A DNA stretch of 5,402 nucleotides, from NCBI RefSeq assembly GCF_943912555.1, contig NZ_CALTUR010000112.1, positions 1 to 5,402 of the forward strand. Direction: 5' to 3'. The stretch comes from an uncultured Streptococcus sp. (lineage in GTDB: Bacteria; Bacillota; Bacilli; Lactobacillales; Streptococcaceae). Positions 5,357 to 5,402 of the stretch are shown here, piece after piece. Both the position numbers and the translations under genes were made by a program. Numbering within the stretch: the stretch's first letter is position 1; every line of letters begins with the position of its first letter. The notes beneath the pieces were generated by a model. It did not search any database, was not told where the DNA came from, and saw nothing but the letters and a program-made list of their open reading frames with translations.

Positions 5357-5402
5357 ACTCAATCGAAAACACCTCAATCAAACTGAAATACAGTGATTGA
5401 AG
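5357..5402 (+). terminator. Inverted repeat after the DUF3397-type gene, cut by the window end
   Basis: Bases 5374-5380 (TCAATCA) pair with 5394-5400 (TGATTGA). An inner CTG/CAG stem (5382-5384 and 5391-5393) closes an AAATA loop, leaving a two-base AA bulge. The left arm seems to extend outward through ACTCAATCG (5357-5365) to a run of A residues at 5351-5357. The matching right arm and its T-run would lie beyond the window. If they do, this is a long A-flanked hairpin terminator working in both directions. Only the inner 7+3 base pairs can be seen here. Confidence 0.6.

Noticed and set aside
1..5402. CRISPR array, tRNA or rRNA genes, insertion sequence, phage or toxin-antitoxin system
   Set aside because: I found no regularly spaced repeats beyond the BOX units, no tRNA-like cloverleaf, no transposase or integrase motifs, and nearly all bases are covered by ordinary chromosomal genes.

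Overview
The window looks like chromosomal DNA from a mitis-group Streptococcus, most likely S. pneumoniae or a close relative. The basis is the AT-rich low-GC Firmicute style, strong AGGAG-type ribosome binding sites, extended -10 promoters of pneumococcal type, and a BOX element (boxA-boxB-boxB-boxC) of the kind scattered through pneumococcal genomes. The species call is an inference from these signs and from protein sequences that look streptococcal.

Most of the window is one minus-strand gene train, read from high to low coordinates. It starts at a near-consensus promoter (4900-4928). It then runs through a radical SAM enzyme (YtqA/MnmL family, 3945-4892), a SAM-dependent tRNA methyltransferase (YtqB/MnmM family, 3404-3961), an unrecognised 84-residue charged protein with four cysteines (3157-3411), and a 684-residue CPA1-type Na+/H+ antiporter (1091-3145). 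After a 163-bp BOX element (925-1087) comes a YihY/BrkB-family membrane protein (39-899). The first three junctions overlap or nearly touch: 17-nt overlap, 8-nt overlap, and 11-nt gap with the ribosome binding site overlapping the previous stop. This implies translational coupling. The BOX element fills almost the whole gap before the last gene.

Divergently, a small four-helix membrane protein of the DUF3397 type (4999-5352, plus strand) has its own extended -10 promoter and ends just before an inverted repeat that the right window edge cuts off. The first 37 bases may hold the last codons of a convergent plus-strand gene.

Functionally, the first two operon genes probably complete the 5-methylaminomethyl group on wobble uridine 34 of certain tRNAs, the job done in E. 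coli by MnmC. The last two are membrane proteins, one for cation/proton exchange and one of unknown function. No wholly new system is evident. The most interesting signal is the pair of back-to-back promoters: both place the predicted transcription start on or within a base of an in-frame ATG, so both divergent genes look leaderless. This changes two apparent start codons (GTG at 4916 and ATG at 4993), both of which lie upstream of the predicted transcript starts.
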